This document shows, piece after piece, positions 7,583 to 16,290 of a stretch of DNA of 64,000 nt. This stretch comes from Candidatus Tanganyikabacteria bacterium (GTDB taxonomy: Bacteria; Cyanobacteriota; Sericytochromatia; S15B-MN24; VGJW01). The stretch lies in assembly GCA_016867265.1 (NCBI GenBank), contig VGJW01000004.1, forward strand, positions 93,647-157,646. The letters run 5' to 3'. The translations under genes and the position numbers were made by a program. Position 1 is the first letter of the stretch. Every line of letters starts with the position of its first letter. The notes beneath the pieces were generated by a model. The model ran no database searches, was not told where the DNA came from, and was given only the letters and a program-made list of their open reading frames with translations.

Positions 7583-9259
7583 TCAGGCGCCGAGTACGGA
7601 CACCAGCAGAACCGGCCGGCGCCGAGAGCGCTCGTTAAGGAATTGGGACAGCGACTCGGAAACCGCGGCACGCAGGGCCTCGTGGCTCACGGTCCCTTCG
7701 GCATGGCAGCGCGCGACAACGTCCGCGATCAACTCCTCGGCATCGGGCAGCATCTTCATGAACTCGCTGCCGTGGACGAAGCCCTGGGAGAGCAGTCGAG
7801 GCAGGTCCGCCAACTGGCCGGACGCGTCCACCGTGAGCGCGACGGAGACGACGCCTTCCATGGCCAGTTGCTTGCGGTCCTTGAGTACCGCGGCCCCGAT
7901 GTCCTTGAGCAACTGACCGTCGACAAGGAAGGGTGTCGCCGGCACGGGTTCCCCGAACCGGCCCCCGTCCGGCCCCAATTCGAGCACGGCACCATTCTCC
8001 ATCAGGAAGCAGTGCTGCGGGGGCACGCCCATCTGGATGGCCAATTCGGCATGGTGGATCAGGTGGCGGGGCTCGCCGTGCACCGGGATGAAGTAGCGGG
8101 GCCGCGTCAGCGACAACATGATCTTGAGCTCCTCACGACTGGCGTGGCCCGAGACATGCCGGGTTGCCCGGGCATTGCTGCGCTCGCCCTCATAAATCAC
8201 CTGCACACCGCGGCTGAAGAGTTTGTTGATGGTGCGCCCCACGCTGCGCTCATTGCCCGGGATGGGCACGGCGGAGAGGATGACGGTGTCCCCTTCCATC
8301 GCCGTGACATGCTTGTGGTCTCCGTGCGCGATCCGGGAAAGACCGCTCATCGGTTCGCCCTGGCTACCCGTCGTGACGATGCAGACCTGCTCGGGCGGCA
8401 GGGCCATCAGGTCCTCGATACGCCCGAGTGCGCCCTCCGGCACGGCCATGTAGCCCATCTTGAGCGCTTGTTCCGTTACTTGCTGCATGCTGCGCCCCAC
8501 AAGGGCGACACGGCGTCCGTAGGCGTGCGCGACCTCGATGATCTGCTGGACCCGCTGCACGTTGGAGGCAAAGGTCGCGACGATGACGCGACCGGCCGCA
8601 TCACCGAAGGCATGTCGCAGGCCCTCGCCGACCACGCGTTCCGAGGGGGTCATGCCCTCGCGTTCTGCATTGGTCGAATCGGAGAGCAGCGCCAAGACGC
8701 CTTCCTCTCCCAGCGCGGAGAAGCGGAAGTAATCGAAGCGATGGCCGTCCATCGGCGTCTGGTCCATCTTGAAGTCACCGGAATACACCACGGTACCCAT
8801 CGGAGTCCCGATGCCGAAGCCCACGGCGTCGACGATCGAGTGGCAAACGCGAATGAACTCGACTGCCAGGCTTCCGGCCTGCACGACCGTGCGAGGCTCG
8901 CACGGCACCAGAGGCACCTTGCCACGCAGGCTGGCGACTTCGTGCAGCTTGCGCTGGACCAAGGCGATGGTGAACGGGGTGCCATAGACAGGCACATCGG
9001 GGTTCGGCAGTTCGCGATAGAGGAACGGCAGGCCACCGATGTGGTCCTCGTGGCCATGCGAGACGAAGACGCCCCGCAGCTTGTGGGCCCGCTCAACCAC
9101 ATAGGTGAAGTCCGGAATGACGAGGTCGACCCCGTACATCTCCTCGGTCGGAAAGGCGAAGCCGCAATCGAGCATCACCATGTCCTGCTCGGACTCGACG
9201 AGCCAGCAGTTCTTGCCGATTTCGCCAAGTCCGCCCAGCGGAATGATCCGAATGGCCAT
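7583..9259 (-). CDS. rnj: Ribonuclease J
   Basis: The protein is 558 residues from ATG 9259, which overlaps the dapA stop (TGATG). It begins IRIIPLGGLGEIGKN and carries the metallo-beta-lactamase motif HGHEDH (residues 68-73), the beta-CASP region with DSTNAEREGMT, and VSGHASREEL and PVHGEPRHL further on. A C-terminal RNase J domain completes the protein. RNase J acts as a 5'-3' exo- and endonuclease in mRNA decay and rRNA maturation. Coupling to dapA is the same order as the dapA-rnjB pair of Bacillus. RNase E/G is also encoded in this window, so both major decay enzymes coexist here. Confidence 0.95.
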   Translation of the reverse strand: MAIRIIPLGGLGEIGKNCWLVESEQDMVMLDCGFAFPTEEMYGVDLVIPDFTYVVERAHKLRGVFVSHGHEDHIGGLPFLYRELPNPDVPVYGTPFTIALVQRKLHEVASLRGKVPLVPCEPRTVVQAGSLAVEFIRVCHSIVDAVGFGIGTPMGTVVYSGDFKMDQTPMDGHRFDYFRFSALGEEGVLALLSDSTNAEREGMTPSERVVGEGLRHAFGDAAGRVIVATFASNVQRVQQIIEVAHAYGRRVALVGRSMQQVTEQALKMGYMAVPEGALGRIEDLMALPPEQVCIVTTGSQGEPMSGLSRIAHGDHKHVTAMEGDTVILSAVPIPGNERSVGRTINKLFSRGVQVIYEGERSNARATRHVSGHASREELKIMLSLTRPRYFIPVHGEPRHLIHHAELAIQMGVPPQHCFLMENGAVLELGPDGGRFGEPVPATPFLVDGQLLKDIGAAVLKDRKQLAMEGVVSVALTVDASGQLADLPRLLSQGFVHGSEFMKMLPDAEELIADVVARCHAEGTVSHEALRAAVSESLSQFLNERSRRRPVLLVSVLGA

Positions 9260-10161
9260 CACGCCGTCACCCCCGCAGCAGCTACCACGCCGGCCTTGCG
9301 CAGCAAAGCCTCGAGGCGCTGGCGATCCGTTGCGTCAAGGTCGACGAGCGGCAGGCGGACCCCGCCTACCGGCACGCCGGCCCACGCAAGCGCGGCCTTC
9401 ACGGGTGCCGGGCTCGGTGCCAGGAACAAGCCCTGCATCAGGTCGTAGAGCTCGAGGTGCAAGGCCCGGGCCGTCGGGAGATCACCCTGAGCGGCGGCCT
9501 CGACGAGGCGACGCAAGCGCGGTCCTGCGACATGAGCGGCAACGCTGATGACACCATGACCGCCGACCGTCATGATGGGCAAGGTCAGGCTGTCGTTGCC
9601 GCTGTAAAGCAGGAATCCGGGCGGCGTCGCAAGAAGGAACTCGGTGGCCACGTCGAGGCTGGCCGAACTGTCCTTCAGGGCGACGATGGTCGGACAGTCC
9701 GCGGCCAGACGTCCGACCAGAGAAGCCGTGAGGGCAACGCCTGTCCGCGGAGGATGGTTGTAGAGGACAACCGGACGGTCGGTCGCGGCGGCGACCGCGC
9801 GGAAGTGCGCCTCGAGGCCGCGGGCGTCCGGCTTGTTGTAGTAAGGTGCTATCACGAGCAGACCGGCGACGCCGCGTTGGGCTGCCCGGTGCGCCATGCG
9901 CACGGCCGCGGCGGTATCGTTGGAGCCAGTGCCCATGAGGACGCGGTCCGCGCCCACGGCCGTCACCACGGCCTCGAGCAGGGCATCCCGTTCGACTTCG
10001 GAGAGCGTCGGGCTCTCGCCGGTCGTGCCATTGATGACGAGGCCTTCGGAGCCTTCGGAGACAAGGTGCCGCGCGAGGTGGGCCGCTGCCGGCAGGTCAA
10101 GGGAGCCATCTGTCCCGAAGGGCGTCACCATGGCCGTGAGCAGGCGTCCGGGCAGGGTCAT
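9259..10161 (-). CDS. dapA: 4-hydroxy-tetrahydrodipicolinate synthase
   Basis: The protein is 300 residues, with ATG 10161 chosen because GGAGG lies just upstream. The TIM-barrel signature elements are GTTGES (45-50), Tyr134 in LYNHPPRTG, and Schiff-base Lys163 in IVALKDSS. It condenses pyruvate with aspartate semialdehyde in lysine and diaminopimelate synthesis. Tyr134 is followed by HPPRTG rather than the commoner VPGRTG, a mild variation. It is translationally coupled to rnj. Related aldolases of the family cannot be fully excluded, but the residues fit DapA. Confidence 0.9.
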   Translation of the reverse strand: MTLPGRLLTAMVTPFGTDGSLDLPAAAHLARHLVSEGSEGLVINGTTGESPTLSEVERDALLEAVVTAVGADRVLMGTGSNDTAAAVRMAHRAAQRGVAGLLVIAPYYNKPDARGLEAHFRAVAAATDRPVVLYNHPPRTGVALTASLVGRLAADCPTIVALKDSSASLDVATEFLLATPPGFLLYSGNDSLTLPIMTVGGHGVISVAAHVAGPRLRRLVEAAAQGDLPTARALHLELYDLMQGLFLAPSPAPVKAALAWAGVPVGGVRLPLVDLDATDRQRLEALLRKAGVVAAAGVTA

Positions 10162-10256
10162 GTGCGGGCCTCCAGATGCATCGTCGCGCCGCATGGTCCC
10201 ACGCCGGCGATGCCGGGGCAAGCACAGGCAGCAAGCCCCGGAGAGGCGGCACGTTA

Positions 10257-10286
10257 CTTAACGTGAAATTAGGTTCAGAAATCGGC
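10257..10286 (+). promoter_or_regulatory. Possible Pho-box-like direct repeats upstream of the 5'-nucleotidase
   Basis: CTTAACGT, ATTAGGTT and AAATCGGC are spaced at 11-base intervals (10257, 10268, 10279). The first resembles the cyanobacterial Pho-box octamer YTTAAYYW, and the others do so only loosely. The site lies 22 bases before a phosphate-scavenging-type gene. Confidence 0.25.
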
Positions 10287-10307
10287 TAAGGTCGGGATAA
10301 GAAAACC

Positions 10308-12032
10308 ATGGCCAACCTGCTGTCCCCCCGTCACGTCGCCACCTCCCTGATTGTGGGAGCGTTGGCTGCCGGTGTCCTTGCCGGTTGCGCCGGTTCCAGC
10401 CACGGCTACCTGCCCTCGGGCAACCGGTCCTTGAAGCACCGGGCAAACGGCATCCCTGTCACGCCTGGCTTCCCCGACCTAGGCCAAGCACCTCTGGTCC
10501 CCGCCGATCCCTCGCTGGCCGGCCAGCCCGTGCCGTTCTCGGTGCTTTACACGAGCGACATCCACTCGCGCATAGAGCCGTTTGCCGACGACTACTACTA
10601 CGCCACCTACGCCGGCAAGGGCGGCTTCGCACGGCTCGCGACCAAGACGGCCGAACTTCGTGCCCAGCAGCCCCAGTCCGTCCTGGTCGACTCGGGCGAC
10701 TACCTGCAGGGCACGCCCTACTTCAACTTCTTCAAGGGCGAGGCCGAGATGCGCCTGATGAGCATGTTGGGCTTCAGCGCGCTGACCATAGGCAACCATG
10801 AGTTCGACAATGGCGTGGACGATCTGCGACGGGCCATGGGCTACTACAACAACCGGCCCGTCACCTCGAACGTGACCTTCAATCCCGAGTTCGCCAGCCG
10901 CTACACGGTGGTCAAGGCAGGCAAGCTGCGGGTTGGCATCTTCGGCCTGCTGACGGAAGTGGACGGGCTGATCGCGCCGCCGAACTTCCAGAGCGCCACT
11001 TACTACGATCCGCTTGCGACGGCTCGCGCCGTCGTCGAACGCCTTCGCCGCGAGGCGGATGTCGTGGTGTGTATCTCCCACGTGGGAACGGTACCGCCTT
11101 GGGCCGACGAGCACGAACGCGACCATGCCGACGAGCACGCCTCGGACGCCGCCAGCAGCGAAGGCGACCACATCACGGACGAGACGATCGCAGCCAAGGT
11201 GCCGGGGATCGACGTACTGGTCAGCGGCCACACCCACGTCATGATCAAACGCCCCAAGGTGTTCGAGAACAACGGCGAGCGTTGCCTTATCGTCTCCCCC
11301 GGCTTCGGGGGCGGCTTCCTGGGCAAGCTCGACCTGACGCTGCGTGACGGCAAGGTCGAGGCCTACCAGAACAATCTGATTGCCCTTGACCGCACGGTTC
11401 GGCCCGATCCTGCCATCGAAGCCGCCATCGCCCCCTACAAGGCGCGTGTCGACAGCGTGGTCAAGGAAGTCATCGGCACGGCCAATGGCGACTTCAAGCG
11501 GTATGCGACGGATGCCGTCGAGTCGGCACTCAACAATCTGATCGCCGACGCCTCTCTGGCGGCTGCCCGGACCCTCGACCCCGAGGTAGACTTCGCGATA
11601 TCGAGCAGCGGCACCCCGCGCAACCACATCCTTCACGGGCAGGTCCGCATCGAGGACGCCTTCTACGCCCTGCCCTTCGACAATAAGCTGGTGATGATGA
11701 CCGTCGATGGCAAGACTGCGCGTGAGGTCCTGAGCATTCAGCGGCGGCCCAACGAGCGCAAGCGTCACGCCATCGCAGGCGCCACCTACATGGTCCAAGC
11801 CAATGGCACCATCGCCTCGATCAAGATCGGCGGCAAGGCCTTCGACGAGAACCGCACCTACAAGATCGTGGTCACGGACTACATGGCCGAGGGCGGAGCG
11901 GGCTTCGCGATGCTCCCGGGCAAGACCCGGCGTGACCTGCAGGTCCTGCAGCGGGACGCGCTGATCGCCCACATCCGTGTCAAGCGGCAGTTGATGCCTG
12001 AGGTCGGCCGCATCGTCGCCCGGAACCGGTGA
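10308..12032 (+). CDS. 5'-nucleotidase / UshA-family lipoprotein
   Basis: The protein is 574 residues with a lipobox (LAGC, Cys about residue 27), so it is exported and lipid-anchored. The metallophosphatase motifs are TSDIHSR, DSGDYLQGTP, GNHEFD and VSGHTHV. The C-terminal 5'-nucleotidase domain begins near ALNNLIADA and includes ISSSGTPRN and YALPFDNKLV. It should hydrolyse nucleotides or sugar-nucleotides outside the cytoplasm to recover phosphate and nucleosides. An acidic/His insert (DEHERDHADEH) sits between the second and third motifs. It is monocistronic or weakly linked to the MFS gene 24 bases downstream. Confidence 0.9.
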   Translation: MANLLSPRHVATSLIVGALAAGVLAGCAGSSHGYLPSGNRSLKHRANGIPVTPGFPDLGQAPLVPADPSLAGQPVPFSVLYTSDIHSRIEPFADDYYYATYAGKGGFARLATKTAELRAQQPQSVLVDSGDYLQGTPYFNFFKGEAEMRLMSMLGFSALTIGNHEFDNGVDDLRRAMGYYNNRPVTSNVTFNPEFASRYTVVKAGKLRVGIFGLLTEVDGLIAPPNFQSATYYDPLATARAVVERLRREADVVVCISHVGTVPPWADEHERDHADEHASDAASSEGDHITDETIAAKVPGIDVLVSGHTHVMIKRPKVFENNGERCLIVSPGFGGGFLGKLDLTLRDGKVEAYQNNLIALDRTVRPDPAIEAAIAPYKARVDSVVKEVIGTANGDFKRYATDAVESALNNLIADASLAAARTLDPEVDFAISSSGTPRNHILHGQVRIEDAFYALPFDNKLVMMTVDGKTAREVLSIQRRPNERKRHAIAGATYMVQANGTIASIKIGGKAFDENRTYKIVVTDYMAEGGAGFAMLPGKTRRDLQVLQRDALIAHIRVKRQLMPEVGRIVARNR

Positions 12033-12056
12033 CCCAGGTCGGAACAGCGGGCAGCC

Positions 12057-13355
12057 TTGGCCGCTGAGGGCAAGGCCGCCCGGCCGTGGTCCGCGTGGGG
12101 GGTACGCCCCTTCAGGCGCCTGCTCATCGGGCAAGCGGCGTCGAGTCTGGGCACGCAGATGCAGCAGGTGGCCCTCGCGTGGCAGCTCTGGTCGCTGACG
12201 CACGACCCCCTCGTGATGGGTGCGATGGGCCTCGCCAAGGCCCTGCCCATCCTGTTCCTGGCTCCGCTCGGGGGCGTACGGGCCGATCGCCGGGACCGCA
12301 GGCGCATTATGCTCGTCACCCAGGCGATGATGGCGCTGGTCGCCGTCATCTTCCTGCTGCTGACGGTGACCCAGCGGCTTACGGTCCCGCTTTTGCTGGG
12401 CCTGGTGGCCCTGCACGCCGGGGCCGTGGCCTTCGACAACCCGGCCCGCGGGGCCCTGGTGCCTGCGCTTGTGCCGTCCAACCGCCTCGCCCATGCCCTG
12501 TCGCTCAGTGTCTCGGGCTGGCAGATGGCCGCCGTCGCGGGGCCCCTCGCGGGCGGCCTGATCCTTGCCGGTGGCCACGGAGCCGGCCTGATCCATGCCC
12601 TGGATGCCGCATCCTACCTTGCCGTGCTTGCAGCCCTCTACCGGTTGCCGTCCATCCTGCCGGAGACGGATACCGGACGCGCCGACCAGTCCGCCTGGAC
12701 CAGCTGGCTCGAGGGTTGGCGCTTCATGCTTGCGGACCGCCTGCTGTGGACGACGATGGTCATCGACTTTGCATCGACGTTCCTCGGGGCATCGATGGTC
12801 CTGATGCCCGCCATTGCAGAGCAGATCCACCGTGGGAGCGCAAGGGAGCTGGGGATGCTCATGGCTGCGCAACCGCTGGGCGCGACCCTGGCCGCCGGCC
12901 TGCTTTCCCTCATGCCGCCCATCCGGCGGGAGGGGCCTGTCTTCCTGATGATGATTGGTGTCTATGGGCTTGGCTGGACCGCCTTCGGACAGATGCAATC
13001 CCTGCTGCCAGCGCTGCTCTGCCTGGTCGTGGCGGGCGCGGCGGACAGCATCAGCACGGTCATTCGGGCGCACCTCAGGCAAGCTCGCACACCGGATGCG
13101 ATGCGCGGCCGTGTCACCAGCATCGGCATGATGTTCTACATCGGTGGCCCACAACTGGGTGAGGCGGAAGCCGGGGCGGTGGCACGATGGCTTGGCCCCG
13201 GCGCTGCCGTCAGCGTGGGTGGCGCGGCCATCCTGACCTTGGCCGCCCTCGCCGCGGCACGGACTCCGGAGTTAAGACGCCATCAGGTTCAGCGGACGGA
13301 CATCCGGACTGCCCCCGAGGCCTCTTCCGCCACGCCCGATGGCCTGAAGGCGTAG
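12057..13355 (+). CDS. Major facilitator superfamily exporter, EntS/MFS_3-like
   Basis: The protein is 432 residues from TTG 12057; no better in-frame start or clear ribosome site is visible. There are twelve predicted membrane segments. The loop after the second segment reads GGVRADRRDRRRIM, the conserved MFS signature. AFDNPARGALVPALV is typical of the enterobactin-exporter-like (MFS_3) group of drug or siderophore efflux pumps. The last 35 residues are hydrophilic and overlap the end of the convergent LysM gene by 67 bases. The substrate is unknown. Confidence 0.8.
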   Translation: MAAEGKAARPWSAWGVRPFRRLLIGQAASSLGTQMQQVALAWQLWSLTHDPLVMGAMGLAKALPILFLAPLGGVRADRRDRRRIMLVTQAMMALVAVIFLLLTVTQRLTVPLLLGLVALHAGAVAFDNPARGALVPALVPSNRLAHALSLSVSGWQMAAVAGPLAGGLILAGGHGAGLIHALDAASYLAVLAALYRLPSILPETDTGRADQSAWTSWLEGWRFMLADRLLWTTMVIDFASTFLGASMVLMPAIAEQIHRGSARELGMLMAAQPLGATLAAGLLSLMPPIRREGPVFLMMIGVYGLGWTAFGQMQSLLPALLCLVVAGAADSISTVIRAHLRQARTPDAMRGRVTSIGMMFYIGGPQLGEAEAGAVARWLGPGAAVSVGGAAILTLAALAAARTPELRRHQVQRTDIRTAPEASSATPDGLKA

Positions 13356-14344
13356 CGGCGGACGCCCCAAAGCTTGTTCTCATCACCAAGCCAGTTCTCG
13401 AACTCGGCCGAGCCGGGCTTCAGCTCGAGCATCTCGATGGGGGTGATGTCGAGCGTCGCCCACGTCACGGGCTGGCCATCCCGCGATAGATTGTCGTAGG
13501 AGCCGTAAGCGAGGAGCACCGTACCGTCGTCCTTGCGACCCACATAGTTGACGGCGTGGTTGACGGTGTCGTCTCTGTCCCAGTCATAGAACAGGATATC
13601 CCCGGGCTCGAGGTCATCGAGGTCGACGCGCCCGGTCCGCCTGTCCGCACCGGCAATGCCGTCGCGGTCGTGGTCAGGCACGGGCCGCGTGAATTGCTTG
13701 GCGAGGTTGTCGGCATTGACCCGGGACAGGAAGTAGGTGGGGCCCTGCACGTTCGGCAGGCCACCGGGATTAGCCTTGTCATAGCGATGCCAGGTCCCGG
13801 CCCGGTCCACCGGATTGGGCAACTGCTCGTGCTTGGAGAAGTCGCTCAGGAGCTTGGCGGCCAGGTCCGCACAATCAATCTCGGTACCCGCCGACCGAAG
13901 ACGGTTGACGTGCTCCGGAACGAACGCCGAGAAGCGAGCTGAGGTGTCCTTGGTCCAACGTCCCTGCTCATCCAGCGCGCGCGACCGGACGAACCTGTCG
14001 CCCGGCACGGGCGCCAGCGGACGAGGCTCGGCCGCGGGGCGTGGAGCGGGCGTCGAGGCAGGAACGGCCGGACGCGAAGCTGCAGCGGGAATGGCGGGCG
14101 TGGGTGCTGTGGCAAGCGAGGAGGCGGTGCTCCCGGGCAAACGCAAGGTCATGCCGGGGTGAATCAGCCCACCGGTCCGGGCCAAAACGGCTTGATTCGC
14201 AGCCTCCAGCTCCCGCCAGCGACGCCCGTCACCGAGGTGGCGCTGGGCAATACCCCAGAGCGTGTCCTTGTCCCGGACCGTGACGGTCCCGGCAGCGGCA
14301 GGTCGTCCACCCTGGGTGGGTCCTCGCTGAATCGACTGGGGCAC
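13289..14344 (-). CDS. LysM protein with a C-terminal NlpC/P60-like amidase domain
   Basis: The protein is 351 residues from GTG 14344 with a strong AGGAGGTG site. Residues about 20-70 form one LysM (TVRDKDTLWGIAQRHLGDG, then HPGMTLRLPG). An Ala/Pro linker follows, and then a cysteine-peptidase-like domain with Cys in TEIDCADLAAK and His in TVNHAVNYVG, resembling NlpC/P60 or CHAP amidases. No signal peptide is seen, which is odd for a peptidoglycan enzyme; it may leave by another route or act at lysis. The C-terminal 22 codons overlap the convergent MFS gene. Confidence 0.7.
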   Translation of the reverse strand: MPQSIQRGPTQGGRPAAAGTVTVRDKDTLWGIAQRHLGDGRRWRELEAANQAVLARTGGLIHPGMTLRLPGSTASSLATAPTPAIPAAASRPAVPASTPAPRPAAEPRPLAPVPGDRFVRSRALDEQGRWTKDTSARFSAFVPEHVNRLRSAGTEIDCADLAAKLLSDFSKHEQLPNPVDRAGTWHRYDKANPGGLPNVQGPTYFLSRVNADNLAKQFTRPVPDHDRDGIAGADRRTGRVDLDDLEPGDILFYDWDRDDTVNHAVNYVGRKDDGTVLLAYGSYDNLSRDGQPVTWATLDITPIEMLELKPGSAEFENWLGDENKLWGVRRYAFRPSGVAEEASGAVRMSVR

Positions 14345-14427
14345 GCGACACCTCCTGTTCCTGAGGTTATCGGAAGCTGGAACCGGCCAGTCGTTTAAAG
14401 AACGTTAAAGACGACGCCAAAAGTCAT

Positions 14428-16290
14428 TCAACGTCCCAGCGCATCAAGGAATTGCAGCGTCTGGTCCAGCGCCGACATTCGATTGGGCAAACGGCTCAGC
14501 CCATGGCCCTCATCTTCGAACTCGAGCAACCGTACGACACGGCCCCGTGCACGCAGCGCCTCGGCCATCTGGCGCGCTTCTCCCACGGGGACCCTCGGGT
14601 CCTGAAGCCCCTGAATCAGAAACAGGGGTGCCCGGATGCGATCGACGTGCGTCAGGGGCGACCAATGCACGAGAAACTCACGATCCTGATCCAGTTTGCC
14701 GTACTCGGCTTCCCGCAAGGCCTTGCGCCACGGTCCGGTTCGCTCGAGGAAGGTCACGAGGCTGCTCATGCCGACCGAGGAGATGCCCCCCGCCCAGAGA
14801 TCCGGCTGGAAGGCGAGGCAGGCCATGGTCACATAGCCCCCGTAGCTGCCCCCGGTAACGACCACACGCCGGGCATCGACGTCAGGCTGCCTGCGCAGCC
14901 AGGTGCCCACCGCCGCCATGTCCGCAAGCGCATCCGGACGCTTGCGACCATCGTCGAGGTGGGTCCACGTCCGCCCCATGCCGGTGCTGCCGCGGATGTT
15001 CGGCGCCAAGACGCCCCAGCCACGCGACAGGTGCAACTGGATGGCCGCCGAGAACGAAGGACGCTCCTCGCCCTCTGGCCCGCCATGCACCATGACAATC
15101 CACGGAGCCCGCTGGCCGGGCTTGAGGCCCTGGGGCCGATAGCGCCAGGCCGGTACGAGACGCTTGTCGAAGCTGGGCACCAGCACGCGGTCAGGACGCA
15201 CGAAACGTTCGGTCCGAAGGCCGCCCAAAGCGGCATGGGTCACGCGCCTGCTGACACCGGTCGCCGGGTCGACGAGCCAGGCATCCGGTGGGGAAACCGG
15301 TGTAGAGAGGGTCACGGCCAGGCGCTTGCCGTCCGCGGACCACACCGGACCAGACAGGACGCCCGCGGGCAACGACTCGATCCGACGAGGCTTGACCATC
15401 CCGGTCTGCGACACCCACAGTTCGGACCAGCCGTCACGCTGCTGCAACCAGGCTGCCTGCAAGCCGTCGTCGCTGAGAACGAGGTCGGTCACGGTCTCGG
15501 GCCCATCGGGTCCGAGGAATCGGACCTGAGGACGCAATGGGTCCACGGTGGCCAAGCCCGCAAACTCGCGACCCTCGTCGGAGACAAGCCACAAGCGACC
15601 ATCGGCAGCCCGATGGACAGCCCGGTAGACGGCAACCCCCGGCTTCTCCGTCAGCGGACGGACTTGCCGTAAGCGCAGGTCGAGCAGATACAGATCCTCG
15701 TCGGTGGGCGTCCGCGCCTGGTGATAGACGAGGGCCTCTCCGTCCTTGAGCCATGTCGCGGCCTGCAGGGTCCCGTCGCCCTCGAGAATCCGCCGCGACC
15801 GCCCCGTCCCGGGCTCGAGCAGATGCAGATCGAAGCGGCGCGAATCCCGTTCGTTGGTCGCATAGGCCATCAGGCGTCCGTCCCGGGTGACGGGTCCGGG
15901 AATCTGAATGGAACCGGAGGCCCACGGGTAGGGCTGGAGAACGCCTCCCTCCAGGGGCAGCCACGCCAGACGGCGACGCTCGTTGCCGCCTTCATCGACC
16001 GTCGTCACGTACCGTCCCGGCAACCGGATCGCCTCGCCGACAGGCTCGGGTTCGTGGGTCAGCGGCTGAGGCCAGCCCCCTTGGGTCGGAACCGTCCAGA
16101 GTTGGGCCGTCCCGGTCACGGTCGAGGTGAATACCAAAGAGCGGCCGTCCGGCGAGAAGCAGACGGCGCGATGGCCACGGACACCCAGGTAGGAACGCAC
16201 CCGTTGCTCCGTCGAGCTGCCTGCGGCTGCGGCGGGCATCGCGAGGTTCGCACATACCACCAGGGCGGGAAACAGCAAGGAAAGACGCAT
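14428..16290 (-). CDS. Prolyl oligopeptidase family (S9) serine peptidase, exported
   Basis: The protein is 620 residues from ATG 16290, overlapping the previous stop (TGATG). It has a signal peptide of about 22 residues (ends AMPAAAA). The N-terminal half is a beta-propeller with FSPDGRSLVF-type blades. The C-terminal alpha/beta-hydrolase domain carries MVHGGPEG, the nucleophile GGSYGGY, Asp in LQDPRVP and His in DEGHGL, a complete triad. It resembles acylaminoacyl or dipeptidyl peptidases that clip small peptides in the periplasm. It is the last gene of a three-gene minus-strand operon with a C39-like peptidase. Confidence 0.9.
   Translation of the reverse strand: MRLSLLFPALVVCANLAMPAAAAGSSTEQRVRSYLGVRGHRAVCFSPDGRSLVFTSTVTGTAQLWTVPTQGGWPQPLTHEPEPVGEAIRLPGRYVTTVDEGGNERRRLAWLPLEGGVLQPYPWASGSIQIPGPVTRDGRLMAYATNERDSRRFDLHLLEPGTGRSRRILEGDGTLQAATWLKDGEALVYHQARTPTDEDLYLLDLRLRQVRPLTEKPGVAVYRAVHRAADGRLWLVSDEGREFAGLATVDPLRPQVRFLGPDGPETVTDLVLSDDGLQAAWLQQRDGWSELWVSQTGMVKPRRIESLPAGVLSGPVWSADGKRLAVTLSTPVSPPDAWLVDPATGVSRRVTHAALGGLRTERFVRPDRVLVPSFDKRLVPAWRYRPQGLKPGQRAPWIVMVHGGPEGEERPSFSAAIQLHLSRGWGVLAPNIRGSTGMGRTWTHLDDGRKRPDALADMAAVGTWLRRQPDVDARRVVVTGGSYGGYVTMACLAFQPDLWAGGISSVGMSSLVTFLERTGPWRKALREAEYGKLDQDREFLVHWSPLTHVDRIRAPLFLIQGLQDPRVPVGEARQMAEALRARGRVVRLLEFEDEGHGLSRLPNRMSALDQTLQFLDALGR

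Noticed and set aside
7643..9448. A 601-codon plus-strand frame opposite rnj.
   Set aside because: It is a shadow of RNase J, rich in His, Asp and Arg with no motif.
10479..13154. An 891-codon minus-strand frame across the 5'-nucleotidase and MFS genes.
   Set aside because: It is antisense to two well-supported genes, shows no domain, and has the composition of a shadow frame.
14388..14416. GTTTAAAG/GTTAAAG repeat before the LysM gene as an operator.
   Set aside because: It is a short, imperfect repeat in an AT-rich gap with no second instance of the same spacing.
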